From Verrucomicrobium spinosum DSM 4136 = JCM 18804 (GTDB lineage: Bacteria > Verrucomicrobiota > Verrucomicrobiia > Verrucomicrobiales > Verrucomicrobiaceae), in assembly GCF_000172155.1 (NCBI RefSeq), contig NZ_ABIZ01000001.1, positions 2,761,105 through 2,825,104 on the forward strand: DNA of 64,000 nt, written 5' to 3'. The position numbers and the translations under genes were made by a program. Shown piece by piece: positions 54,883 to 64,000 of this stretch. The notes under the pieces are model-generated. The model had not been told where the DNA came from. It did not search any database and saw only the letters and a program-made list of their open reading frames with translations. Position 1 is the stretch's first letter, and each line of letters starts with the position of its first letter.

Positions 54883-57800
54883 ATGATCGTCGCACTGAGC
54901 CGTTTGCGCTCCCTTGTCGTCGCTGGAACCGGTTCGCCGGTGCAGGCTCTTTCCACGGCGCATCTATGCCTGAAGTGGATTGCGTTGGGATGCCTTGCTG
55001 TCGCGGGGACAGCTTCCGCGGCCACTTGGGATGACGAGAATGGCGACAATCTCTGGACGACTCTGACCAACTGGTCCGACAATGCGACGCAAGCAGCGCA
55101 GGCCGTTATTTTCGATACAGCTGGTACCGGCACCGCAGCTGGCACGGTGACGAGCATCATGGATGCTTCGGGAACGTTTACAATTTCCTCCCTCAGGTTT
55201 CAGCAGAACAGTGCCACGCTGTTTCACACTCTCCAGATCAACTCTGGCAACACCTTGGTCGTCAACGGTGCCAACAGCTTGAAAGTGGGGGTTGGTAGTT
55301 ACAATGCCAGTAACATCGGGACGGTGGACAATGCTCGCACCCATGTGACCATCACGGGCCCAGGGGCGCTTCAAGTCAACAATACCTCTGGGAACTTTGA
55401 AGTGGGGATGCCCACGGCCGCTGATGCCGTCCTCAATCAGACGACGCTGGACATGACTGGCTTGGCTTCCTTCACGGCCAATGTGAATGAACTGCGCGTG
55501 GCGTGGGGCAAGTTGAATCAGGGCACTCTCAATCTCTCCAATACGGCCAACGACATCACGGCCAACATCATTCAGATTTCCAACACGGGCGGGCAGAATG
55601 CCGCCGCTGGCATCATGGTGCTGGGGAGCGGGACCAACGCGATCCAGGCCACCACAATCAACCTCGGCATCTCGAAAGGTGATGCCACCCTCCGTTTCGC
55701 ATCGCAAACGGCAGGTAGCCCTGGAACCGTGACGATCGGAGGGAAGACCGCAGGCTCCGCTGCGAACTTTGTTCTCGCCAGTGCTTCGGATTCTACAGCA
55801 GCAAACCTGGTGGGGTTGCTGGATTTGAGAGGTCACGTGGCTACGGTCACCGCGGGCGATATCATCATGGGGCGCCGGAGTGGTAATGGAGGTAACGGAG
55901 CCACGGGCACCATCTCCTTTGACAGCGGTACCTTCACCGTCAACAACCTGTCCATGGGAATCCGGCAGCAGGATGCTGCAGGCACCGGAGGCAAGGCTAC
56001 CGGTATTCTGAACGTGGCGGGTGGCGTTTTCACCGTGAATGCTGGTGGGAGCGTCATTCTGGGTACTCGATTGGGGACCACCGGCACGGGCACTGCGGAA
56101 GGTATCATCAACCTGAGCGGAGGCACCCTGGTCTCCAATGTGGACATCCAGCATGGCGGTGGCACGGGGGCCGTCAGCACCATCAATATGACGGGTGGCA
56201 TCTTCGATTTGAAGGGCCGTAACTTCGGCGATGCGGTGAATCGGATCACGACGTTGAACTTTAAGAATGGCCGCCTGCAGAATGTGGGCGAGGTGAATGG
56301 TGGCCAGACCGGGCTCACCATCACTGGCACCACGGGAGACATCGTGGTGCTGGAAGGCGTAAACACCTACACTGGCGGGACATCACTCACCAGTGGTGCC
56401 AGATTGCAGGTCGGATCGGGCGGGATCACCGGTGTCCTGGGTTCTGGTCAAGTGACAATGGCCAATGCTGCGACGGTTGCTTTCAATCGGTCCAACGCCA
56501 TGACGGTGAATAACGTCTTTGCGGGTGCGGGCGGAAATCTGGAGCAAATGGGCACTGGTCGCACCATTTTGACAGCGACCAGCACCCATACGGGGACAAC
56601 CACGGTGAAAGCAGGCGTCCTTCAGGCGACCTCGGCCACTGTTCTGAGCCAGTCCACCCGCTTGGTGGTGGAATCCGGTGGCGCGTTCTATTTCTTGTCG
56701 GGATCGGGCGGCTCGATGAACTTGGCCCAAGGTGCCAGCCAGAATCTTGATCTGCGTGATGGGAGCATCGTGGGTGTGGAAGTTGGTGGCACCATTAACA
56801 GCGGGGCAGTGGGCGCGCTCACTGCGGGAAATGTGGAATTGAGGCTGTTCGGAAACCCCTCGCTGGGTTCGTTGCCGGGCAACACGCCCCTGCTACAGTC
56901 TTCTGGCGGTGGTCTGAATGGGGCCAACTACTCGTTGCGTGTGTACAACAACACCAATTTCGGCGCGACGCTGAACGCGAAGACGGATACTGCCATCACC
57001 GCTGCGATCACTGGAGCAACTGCTCTTACCCAGGCTTGGTGGGTGGGGGGGCGCGTCACCGGAAACACCGGTGAATGGGCCGTCTCGACGGGCGCGACGA
57101 GCAACTGGGGTGCGGATGCTGCAGGGGCTACCACAGCGGTGGTGCCCGGTGCCACCACGGATGTCTTTATTTCGGCAACGGGTGGCGATGCCACGAGCAT
57201 GTCTCTTGGCGCAGACATGTCTGTGGGGAGCATCACCGTCCAGAGCACCGGCGCGGCGAACCTCACGGATGCCCGGTATCTACTCACCCTCACAAAGAGC
57301 AACGCGATCACCACCAATGCAGGCGCGGGTGCGACCAATCTGGCCGTCAGATTGAATCTGGCGAATGCCGCCCCCATCATCACTGTCAACAGCACCACGG
57401 CATTGACCCTTTCCGGTGTGCTGACGGGCTCAGCGGGATTCAACAAGTCAGGCGCTGGCACGCTGATATTGAGTGGTGCCGAGGCGAATGAGTACACAGG
57501 TGCAGTATCGGTCACGGCAGGTACGGTGGAGCTGAGTAAAACGGCAGGCCAAAACGCCATTACCGGAAACCTCGCGGCTGGTGACGGGACCGGTTCGGAC
57601 CGCGTCCTCTGGCGCGCTTCTGATCAGATCGCAGACAGCTCCATCGTTACTCTCAACGTGGGTGGACTGCTCTCCTTGAACGGGTTCAGTGACACCATCG
57701 GTGGTCTCAATGGGGTGGGGACAGTGGAAAACGCTTCCGGCTCGGTGGCCTCAGTGCTGGCGGTAGGATTTGGTGGGGCCAGCAGTTCCTTTGAGGGGCT

Positions 57801-60800
57801 CCTTCGCAATGGCAGCACTGGCACGCTTGGCCTGACCAAGACAGGTGCCGGGACCCTGACACTGTTGGGGGCCACGGCCAACACGCATACTGGACTGACA
57901 ACGGTGTTGGGAGGTGTGCTGGCTCTCAATAAGACCGCCGGGACCAATGCTATTGGTGGGGCGCTGACGATCAACGGAGGCACCGTGCAGATGCTTGCCT
58001 CGGATCAAATCGTTAACACTGGGGCCGTGACGATCACCGGAGGAGGAGTATTGGCGCTGGGTGCGTTCGATGATTCTGTGGGGGCTGTGACTCTGGACAA
58101 CGGTGACATCACCGGGACGGGCCTGCTGACGGCGGGTGGAGCCTACACCGTGCGGAATGGCAGTGTTTCCGCCAACCTCGCCGGGGCGTCGGGCTTTCGC
58201 AAGGAGGGGGCCGGCACGGTCTCTGTTTCTGGAACCAACACTTTCACCGGTCTGGTGAAGGTGGATCAAGGGGTGCTCAAGGTGCTTTCCAGCAAGGCGC
58301 TTGGCGCGGTGACGAATACGGTGGAACTGAGTGGAGACTCTGGGCAGAGCCGGAATCCGACCCTTTGGTTCGAAGGCGGGGTGAATGTGACCATTGCGGC
58401 CATGCGCACATCCGGTGCTGGCAACAGCGGTGCGACTGCGGGTGTTTTGTACAACGCATCTGGGGTGAATACCCTCAACGTGACGGGCGACATCAGCCTC
58501 ACGGCAGGAAATGGCGGTTCGACCTATTTCTCCCAAGCAGGTACGTTGATCATCAATGCCGCCAGACTGCGCGCCAGCGATACCAGCCGTACTTTGGCAC
58601 TGGACGGTCCGGGCAGTGGAGTCATCAACGCCCTCATTGAGAATGGCACAACGGTGGCGCTCCCCCTTACCAAGAGCGGTACGGGTGCATGGGTCCTCAA
58701 TGGTGCCAACACCTATACGGGTGCCACGGCTGTCAACGCCGGAACCCTCAAGGTGACCCACAAGAACGGTCTCTCCGGTACGTCCCGGCTGACCGTTGCC
58801 AGCGGGGCGACGTTCCACTACCAGAGCGGGGCCATCGGAAACAACCTCACTGTGGCAGGCCTGACCCTGGCAAACAACAGCCGGATCGGTGTGGAGCTCG
58901 GTAACTCGATCGTCGTGGGAGCCGGCGGGGCCACGACCACAGGGGCGACGGTGACGGTTGACCTCTTTGGGGTCTCTGGCAATCCGTATGCGGCAGGTGC
59001 GTACAACGTGATCACGGCTGGCAGCGGCCTCAATGCGGGCACCTACAATCTGGGTCTGGTGTACAATATGACGGGGTTCAGGGTGGATACGACCCAGGGC
59101 ACCGGAGGCATCAGCAAGACGGACACCGCAGTGACGGTGCACCTTGCAGCGGCTGCGGAGCTGGCCGTCGCCTACTGGAAGGGCGGCTTCACAGGAGGGG
59201 GGGGGACGTTGGGCCATGTCTGGGCAGTCTCCAACGGCACAACGCAGAGCAACTGGGTGACGGATACCGGTGCGGACACACCGCTGGTACCAGGTATCAA
59301 CACCAACGTGATCTTCTCCGCCACGGGGGCGGCAAATCAGAACGTGCCCATGGTCTTGGGAGCCAACATGAGCATCGGTTCGCTGACTTTCAATGACGTC
59401 ACGGCGGTCACCTTGTCAGATGCGCTGAACCAGTTGCAGCTCAATGGCCAGAACGCCATCACGGTAAATGGACCGGGCCCGGTGGTGCTCAACACCCGTC
59501 TGGTCCTCGCAAACGCTGCACCGATCCTGAATGTCGATGCTGGCGGATCGCTGACTCTGGGTTTGAGTGTCTCGGGCTCCACAGTCACCAAAACGGGGGC
59601 AGGTTCGCTGACGTTCTCCGGCACACATTCCAGCACCTTCTCTGGCTTGTTCACTGTCAACGGCGGTGCTCTCCTGCTTGGTAAGACAGACGGAGTGGCC
59701 TCCATTTCTGATGACCTGCTGGTCCAATCCGGCGGCACGGTGCGGCTACTGAACGGCAATCAGATCGCTGATGCTGCCGACGTGACGGTAGAAGCCGGTG
59801 GCAAACTGGACCTGAACGGTAAGGCGGAATCCATCGATGGTCTGAACGGAGGTGGCACAGTCACCAACGAAGCCGTTACAGCCACCACATTGGTGCTCGG
59901 CGTGGGCAACGAGGACGGGAGCTTTGCCGGTGTCATTGAAGATGGGACAGGCGGTATGTCTCTGATCAAAACGGGCACTGGTGTCCAGTCGCTTTCAGGA
60001 GTCAACACCTACTCCGGCCTGACCACTGTGCTCAATGGCACACTCCGGCTTGGAGCCAATAACGCTCTGGGGACAGGAGATGTGCTGGTCAACGGCGCGA
60101 CGGCCGTCCTGGATGTGAGCGCTTACACCGACACGGTGGGCAAGGTGACTCTCACCAACGGTTCAATCACAGGCACTTCGGCATCTCTTCTCACCAGCAC
60201 CACCAGCTTTGAGCTGTTGAACGGCATGGTGAGCGCAAGGCTGGCGGGCAATGTGGCCGTAAACAAGACCACCACAGGAACAGTGACTCTGTCGGGTCAG
60301 AGCACCTACACAGGGGGTACGAACATCAAACAAGGGACCCTCGTGGTCACAGGCGTCAACGCCCTCCCCACAAACGGGGCTGTGGTGATCGGTGATGCGG
60401 GCAATGTAGGTGTGTTGCAGGTGAACGAAGATCAGTCGATCTCAAGCCTCCGCTTCCGCAGCAATACCGCCACGTTCAACACGCTGACCATCGCTGCCGG
60501 CAAGACGCTGACGATCACGGGGATTGACAGTCTCAAAGTAGGCGTGGGTTCCGGGACCGTCGCTGATCCTTACGTGAACACGAGTACCACCAAGGCGACT
60601 ATCAACGGTGCAGGCTCTCTCGTCGTGAACAACAGTACCGGGACCCTTTCTGTGGGGATCCAGAACATTGACCAGAACAACGGGGAAAATACCTCGGAGT
60701 TGGACCTGCGGGACCTGGGCTCCTTCTCAGCAACAGTCAGTGCGTTGCGAGTGGCCTACGAATCAAAGAACAACGCTATCTTGCGGCTTTCCAACACCAG

Positions 60801-62232
60801 CAACACGATTGAGGCCAACCTGGTGAGCGTGGGCAACAGTGACCAGAACAACGCCGGGGCCAATGCCCAGATGTATCTGGGTGCGGGTACCAACATCATC
60901 CGCACCAGTGTGCTGGACGTGGGACGTGGCAAGACGTCCAATGCTCTTTTGACCTTTGGAGGCGCATCCGGCACTGCTCTCATTGAGGGGAAAACGCCGG
61001 GGTCCGCCGTCAACATCAACGTGGGTGTGGCTGGCGAGGTGGATACCGGGGCAACCATCGGGGGGACTCTCAATCTCACGGGACATGACGTTACGGTGCG
61101 TGCAAACGTACTGACGATCGGTCGTCGTACGCGGGCCAGCACGGGCGGCGCAACGGGTGTGGTGAGCTTTAGCCAGGGCATCTTCACGGCCAATCAGATC
61201 CTCCTTGCCAGCCGGACGGCTGGTGGCACGGTGACCGGCCAGTTGAATGTCAGCGGCGGCGAGTTCACGGTCTCCTCAGTGATCGGTAACAGCATCATCA
61301 TCGCGTCAGGCGACTCCACCAATGGTCATCTCAATATCACAGGCGGGGTTTTTCACTCCAACGTGAAGATCCAGGATGGCGGCGGCACAGGCACAAGCCG
61401 GCTGACCCTGGACGGAGGGACGCTCGACATGCATGGCAATTCCATCGGTGAAGATGTGGACGTCATCAATGAGCTCAATTTCGTCAGTGGGGTGCTCAAG
61501 AATGTGGACGCCATCAATGGCTCCGCCGGGATCACTAAAACGGGAGCTGGCAAGACGCTGAAGGTGGAAGGTTCCAACTACTACTTCGGCGATACCAACG
61601 TGAACGCAGGTACGCTGCTGGTGAACGGTACTCATGGTGACCCGGGCGAGGACTATTATGGGAAGGCTGGGGCGTACAATGTGGCGTCGGGAGCCGTGCT
61701 GGGAGGCTCCGGATCGATTCACCTGGATGCTGGCAAATCGATCGCGATCCAGTCTGGCGGCAAGCTGGCGGTGGGTGACTCCACGCTTGCCACCGCTCAG
61801 GGGGCTTCCTTGACCGTGAGCACCATGGGCAGCGGGGCGTTGGTCTTTGAGACGGGCAGCTCGTTGGAGTTTGACCTGACGACCGCTGGCTCGGGCGGGC
61901 TGAACGAGGGTGATACCCTGGTACTTGAAGGACGTTTGAGCGTGGCGACAGGGGTGACACTCAACATCGCCAACCCCAATGCCTTGGCAAGCTGGAACTA
62001 TGGCGATACCTGGAAACTGATTGATTGGTCGGCCATAACCTTTGCGGATGGGTCACAAGAAGCCTTTGTCATTGGGTCAAGCTTTGACTCAGTCCTAGTA
62101 GGGAGCGGCTACTCCTGGGACCTCACCAAGCTTTATGCTGACGGGACGATTACCGTTGTGCCGGAGCCTGGCCGCATGATGCTGGTGCTGGTGGGCTTCT
62201 GCTTCATGCTGGCACGCAGAAGGAGGAAGTAG
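54883..62232 (+). CDS. Giant PEP-CTERM protein with autotransporter-associated beta-strand repeats (3)
   Basis: A 2449-aa surface protein with a signal peptide (SLVVAGTGSPVQALSTAHLC, hydrophobic WIALGCLAVAGTASAATW). Two pairs of long internal duplications are visible. Module A spans about residues 100-505 and is repeated at about 1850-2245 (shared SLRFxxNxATxxTLxI, SLKVGVGS, SNTxNxI). Module B at about 716-1000 recurs at about 1430-1720 (WWVGG.../YWKGG..., NWGADAAGA/NWVTDTGAD, RLNLANAAPI/RLVLANAAPI). Between them are beta-strand repeats such as GLTKTGAGTLTLLGATANT. The tail is VPEPGRMMLVLVGFCFMLAR then RRRK. It is convergent with the last gene of the window across 22 bp. Confidence 0.87.
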   Translation: MIVALSRLRSLVVAGTGSPVQALSTAHLCLKWIALGCLAVAGTASAATWDDENGDNLWTTLTNWSDNATQAAQAVIFDTAGTGTAAGTVTSIMDASGTFTISSLRFQQNSATLFHTLQINSGNTLVVNGANSLKVGVGSYNASNIGTVDNARTHVTITGPGALQVNNTSGNFEVGMPTAADAVLNQTTLDMTGLASFTANVNELRVAWGKLNQGTLNLSNTANDITANIIQISNTGGQNAAAGIMVLGSGTNAIQATTINLGISKGDATLRFASQTAGSPGTVTIGGKTAGSAANFVLASASDSTAANLVGLLDLRGHVATVTAGDIIMGRRSGNGGNGATGTISFDSGTFTVNNLSMGIRQQDAAGTGGKATGILNVAGGVFTVNAGGSVILGTRLGTTGTGTAEGIINLSGGTLVSNVDIQHGGGTGAVSTINMTGGIFDLKGRNFGDAVNRITTLNFKNGRLQNVGEVNGGQTGLTITGTTGDIVVLEGVNTYTGGTSLTSGARLQVGSGGITGVLGSGQVTMANAATVAFNRSNAMTVNNVFAGAGGNLEQMGTGRTILTATSTHTGTTTVKAGVLQATSATVLSQSTRLVVESGGAFYFLSGSGGSMNLAQGASQNLDLRDGSIVGVEVGGTINSGAVGALTAGNVELRLFGNPSLGSLPGNTPLLQSSGGGLNGANYSLRVYNNTNFGATLNAKTDTAITAAITGATALTQAWWVGGRVTGNTGEWAVSTGATSNWGADAAGATTAVVPGATTDVFISATGGDATSMSLGADMSVGSITVQSTGAANLTDARYLLTLTKSNAITTNAGAGATNLAVRLNLANAAPIITVNSTTALTLSGVLTGSAGFNKSGAGTLILSGAEANEYTGAVSVTAGTVELSKTAGQNAITGNLAAGDGTGSDRVLWRASDQIADSSIVTLNVGGLLSLNGFSDTIGGLNGVGTVENASGSVASVLAVGFGGASSSFEGLLRNGSTGTLGLTKTGAGTLTLLGATANTHTGLTTVLGGVLALNKTAGTNAIGGALTINGGTVQMLASDQIVNTGAVTITGGGVLALGAFDDSVGAVTLDNGDITGTGLLTAGGAYTVRNGSVSANLAGASGFRKEGAGTVSVSGTNTFTGLVKVDQGVLKVLSSKALGAVTNTVELSGDSGQSRNPTLWFEGGVNVTIAAMRTSGAGNSGATAGVLYNASGVNTLNVTGDISLTAGNGGSTYFSQAGTLIINAARLRASDTSRTLALDGPGSGVINALIENGTTVALPLTKSGTGAWVLNGANTYTGATAVNAGTLKVTHKNGLSGTSRLTVASGATFHYQSGAIGNNLTVAGLTLANNSRIGVELGNSIVVGAGGATTTGATVTVDLFGVSGNPYAAGAYNVITAGSGLNAGTYNLGLVYNMTGFRVDTTQGTGGISKTDTAVTVHLAAAAELAVAYWKGGFTGGGGTLGHVWAVSNGTTQSNWVTDTGADTPLVPGINTNVIFSATGAANQNVPMVLGANMSIGSLTFNDVTAVTLSDALNQLQLNGQNAITVNGPGPVVLNTRLVLANAAPILNVDAGGSLTLGLSVSGSTVTKTGAGSLTFSGTHSSTFSGLFTVNGGALLLGKTDGVASISDDLLVQSGGTVRLLNGNQIADAADVTVEAGGKLDLNGKAESIDGLNGGGTVTNEAVTATTLVLGVGNEDGSFAGVIEDGTGGMSLIKTGTGVQSLSGVNTYSGLTTVLNGTLRLGANNALGTGDVLVNGATAVLDVSAYTDTVGKVTLTNGSITGTSASLLTSTTSFELLNGMVSARLAGNVAVNKTTTGTVTLSGQSTYTGGTNIKQGTLVVTGVNALPTNGAVVIGDAGNVGVLQVNEDQSISSLRFRSNTATFNTLTIAAGKTLTITGIDSLKVGVGSGTVADPYVNTSTTKATINGAGSLVVNNSTGTLSVGIQNIDQNNGENTSELDLRDLGSFSATVSALRVAYESKNNAILRLSNTSNTIEANLVSVGNSDQNNAGANAQMYLGAGTNIIRTSVLDVGRGKTSNALLTFGGASGTALIEGKTPGSAVNINVGVAGEVDTGATIGGTLNLTGHDVTVRANVLTIGRRTRASTGGATGVVSFSQGIFTANQILLASRTAGGTVTGQLNVSGGEFTVSSVIGNSIIIASGDSTNGHLNITGGVFHSNVKIQDGGGTGTSRLTLDGGTLDMHGNSIGEDVDVINELNFVSGVLKNVDAINGSAGITKTGAGKTLKVEGSNYYFGDTNVNAGTLLVNGTHGDPGEDYYGKAGAYNVASGAVLGGSGSIHLDAGKSIAIQSGGKLAVGDSTLATAQGASLTVSTMGSGALVFETGSSLEFDLTTAGSGGLNEGDTLVLEGRLSVATGVTLNIANPNALASWNYGDTWKLIDWSAITFADGSQEAFVIGSSFDSVLVGSGYSWDLTKLYADGTITVVPEPGRMMLVLVGFCFMLARRRRK

Positions 62233-62254
62233 CGGACGGTTCAACTCGACTCAA

Positions 62255-64000
62255 TCACTCCCGCGTGATCGTCTCGTCCAGATTCAATAAGAGCTGGCAC
62301 AGGGCGGTCCACGCGGCGTGTTCGATTTCAGGAAGGCTCTTGTCGCGTGGGGACTCTCCCACGGCCAGCAGTTTTGCGGCATCTGCAGGGGTTTCCTGAA
62401 ACTGCGTGCGCAGGTAGTCCAGTCGTCCCAGTAGGATGTCAAACTCCTCCGCTGTCGGCGCTCGCGCGGTTGCCCACTGGAAGGCGAGGCCTAGTTTGAC
62501 GCGGTCGTCAGGAGGTGCCGGGGCCTGGAGTACCCTCTGCGCCATGGCCCGGGCGGCCTCTACGTAGGTGATGTCGTTCAGAGTGGTTAGAGCATGCAGG
62601 GGCGTGTTGGTCCGGAGAGATCTCACATCACAGGTCTGCCTCGCGGCATTGTCGAAGAACATCGTAGGTCCGACGATGCGCCGCCAGAAGATATAGAGAC
62701 TGCGCCGGTAGAGGGCATCGCCATGATCCTGCTTGTAGCTGATCTTGCCAAATGTGGCCTCCTCCCAGATGCCCTCTGGCTGGTAAGGGCGAACTGGCGG
62801 ACCTCCCTGGGTTTCAGTGAGCAGCCCGGCCGCAAAGAGGGCCTGATCGCGGATCATCCAGGAGGGGAGCCGATGCCGTGAGGCGCGGGCCAGGAGGCGG
62901 TTCTCGGGATCCCGCTCCTGCAACTCCGGCGTGACGCGGGAGGACTGCCGGTAGGTGCGGCTCATCACGATCTGTTTGCAGAGTGCCTTCACATCCCAGC
63001 CCGATTCGATGAAATCGACGGCCAGCCAGTCCAGCAACTCCGGGTGGGAGGGCTTGGCTCCCTGAACGCCAAAGTCCTCTGTGGACTTCACCAGGCCCAC
63101 GCCGAAGAAGCTCTGCCAGAAACGGTTCACTGTGACCCGGGCGGTGAGGGGATGGTCTGGGGAGACGAGCCATTTTGCCAGATCCAGCCGGGTGGGGCCG
63201 GTGCCTCCGGAGGTGAGCAGAGCAGGGAGGATGGCGGGGGTGCCCGCCTGGACCTGGTCGGTGGGTTTATCGTACGCGCCTTTTGCCAGGATGGAGGTCT
63301 GCCGGGGCTGCGCCAGCGTGTCCATGATCATCACCTTGGTCACGCCATTGGCGGCGGCGGTCCGTTCCCGGTTCGCGGAAAGGAGCTTCTCCAGTGCCTT
63401 CACATACTCCGGATCGGAGCCTTCATTTTTGAAGTGAGCCACCGCTTCGAGCAGGCCGTCCACGCCGCGTTTGACCGGGGGCACCTTCGCCAGCGTGGCG
63501 GGAAGATTCCCGGGCAGCTTGGCGGCATCGGTCTCGAGAAGCGGTGCGCCTTCAGCCCGGGGGAATTTCCTGAGCTCATGGGCCTCCACCTCCGCCGCAA
63601 CGGCAGAGACCCGAGCCTCCGCCTTCTTCACCCGTTCCAGCTCGGCGGGGGTGGACATGTCCATAGCTGGCGCGGCCTTGCCACCGCGGATCGCTCCATC
63701 CTCGGAGGTCTGATTGAAGAAGTCGTAGAGTGCGTAGTACTCCCGCTGGGTGAGGGGATCGAACTTGTGGTCGTGGCATTTCGCGCAGGCCAGAGTCAGC
63801 CCCAGCCAGACAGTGGCTGTAGTGTCCACGCGATCCATCACATTCTCCACCCGGGTCTCCTCTGGGATGCGGCCGCCTTCGCCATTCATCATATGATTCC
63901 GGTGGAACCCGGTGGCCAGCTTCTGCTCCGGGCTGGCCCCAGGCAACAAATCGCCCGCCATCTGCCAGACGGTGAACTGGTCGTACGGCATGTTGGCATT
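62255..64000 (-). CDS. DUF1549/DUF1553 PSD1-type protein, 5' end outside the window
   Basis: The C-terminal 582 codons of a Planctomycetota/Verrucomicrobiota-type protein with DUF1549 and DUF1553 domains. The visible start region (MPYDQFTVWQMAGDLLPGAS) lies within the DUF1549 domain, and CAKCHDHKFDPLTQREYY supplies a CxxCH heme-binding motif. The DUF1553 domain follows (HPLTARVTVNRFWQSFFGVG, LVKSTEDFGVQG, SHPELLDWLAVDF). Such proteins are exported and usually encoded beside DUF1501 proteins; their role in extracytoplasmic degradation is inferred from genomic context. The frame continues to base 64000. Confidence 0.86.
   Translation of the reverse strand, partial: NANMPYDQFTVWQMAGDLLPGASPEQKLATGFHRNHMMNGEGGRIPEETRVENVMDRVDTTATVWLGLTLACAKCHDHKFDPLTQREYYALYDFFNQTSEDGAIRGGKAAPAMDMSTPAELERVKKAEARVSAVAAEVEAHELRKFPRAEGAPLLETDAAKLPGNLPATLAKVPPVKRGVDGLLEAVAHFKNEGSDPEYVKALEKLLSANRERTAAANGVTKVMIMDTLAQPRQTSILAKGAYDKPTDQVQAGTPAILPALLTSGGTGPTRLDLAKWLVSPDHPLTARVTVNRFWQSFFGVGLVKSTEDFGVQGAKPSHPELLDWLAVDFIESGWDVKALCKQIVMSRTYRQSSRVTPELQERDPENRLLARASRHRLPSWMIRDQALFAAGLLTETQGGPPVRPYQPEGIWEEATFGKISYKQDHGDALYRRSLYIFWRRIVGPTMFFDNAARQTCDVRSLRTNTPLHALTTLNDITYVEAARAMAQRVLQAPAPPDDRVKLGLAFQWATARAPTAEEFDILLGRLDYLRTQFQETPADAAKLLAVGESPRDKSLPEIEHAAWTALCQLLLNLDETITRE

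Noticed and set aside
57751-59217. Long antisense open frame within giant protein 3
   Set aside because: The opposite strand of the repeat-rich gene is open by codon bias; it has no plausible family motif and lies entirely inside a convincing gene.

Overview
The window reads as chromosomal DNA of a GC-rich Verrucomicrobiota bacterium, most likely of the Verrucomicrobiaceae (Verrucomicrobium-like). The main reasons are a complete four-gene Verru_Chthon cassette (A, B, C, D), three giant autotransporter-associated beta-strand-repeat proteins ending in PEP-CTERM-type tails, and a DUF1549/DUF1553 cytochrome-like protein of the kind found in Planctomycetota and Verrucomicrobiota. No rRNA, tRNA, CRISPR array or integrase gene was seen. 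Family names are recognised by eye; no database search was run.

Layout. 1-10.3 kb is almost entirely minus-strand housekeeping and membrane genes: a DAO-type flavoprotein, a cardiolipin-synthase-like phospholipase D, an AI-2E-type permease with an extra C-terminal domain, an SLC13 transporter, two small membrane proteins, a decayed phage/plasmid-type gene in a gene-poor 1.5 kb, a Dabb protein and a tyrosine phosphatase. 10.4-19.7 kb holds an exported FAD oxidoreductase, HemW, a squalene/phytoene synthase, a MITE-like inverted-repeat element, and two flavin halogenase-like enzymes on either side of a Kef-type antiporter.

19.8-27.5 kb looks like a small defence-type island on the minus strand. 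It carries a Wadjet/MksBEF-like SMC operon (jetA, jetB, jetC) with no jetD nuclease gene at the locus, an intact antitoxin overlapping a dead ParE/RelE toxin, and a Fic protein. A YheT-like hydrolase, a full-length RapA and an MDR oxidoreductase follow.

32.8-62.2 kb is the most distinctive part. Cassette gene B, a PL10 pectate lyase, cassette genes A, C and D, and the three giant PEP-CTERM repeat proteins (2514, 1339 and 2449 aa) all lie on the plus strand. A, B and C each have a sigma-54-like -24/-12 promoter with the same core (TGGCAYG-N4-GTGCTT) and a TGATAC element exactly 39 bp upstream of it. This points to a co-regulated pseudopilus-like system that may serve surface display of the giant beta-solenoid proteins. 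That role is inference.

A second theme is short tandem arrays with 7- or 8-bp units at gene ends, several touching a stop codon. Their units differ in sequence but share unit length and position.
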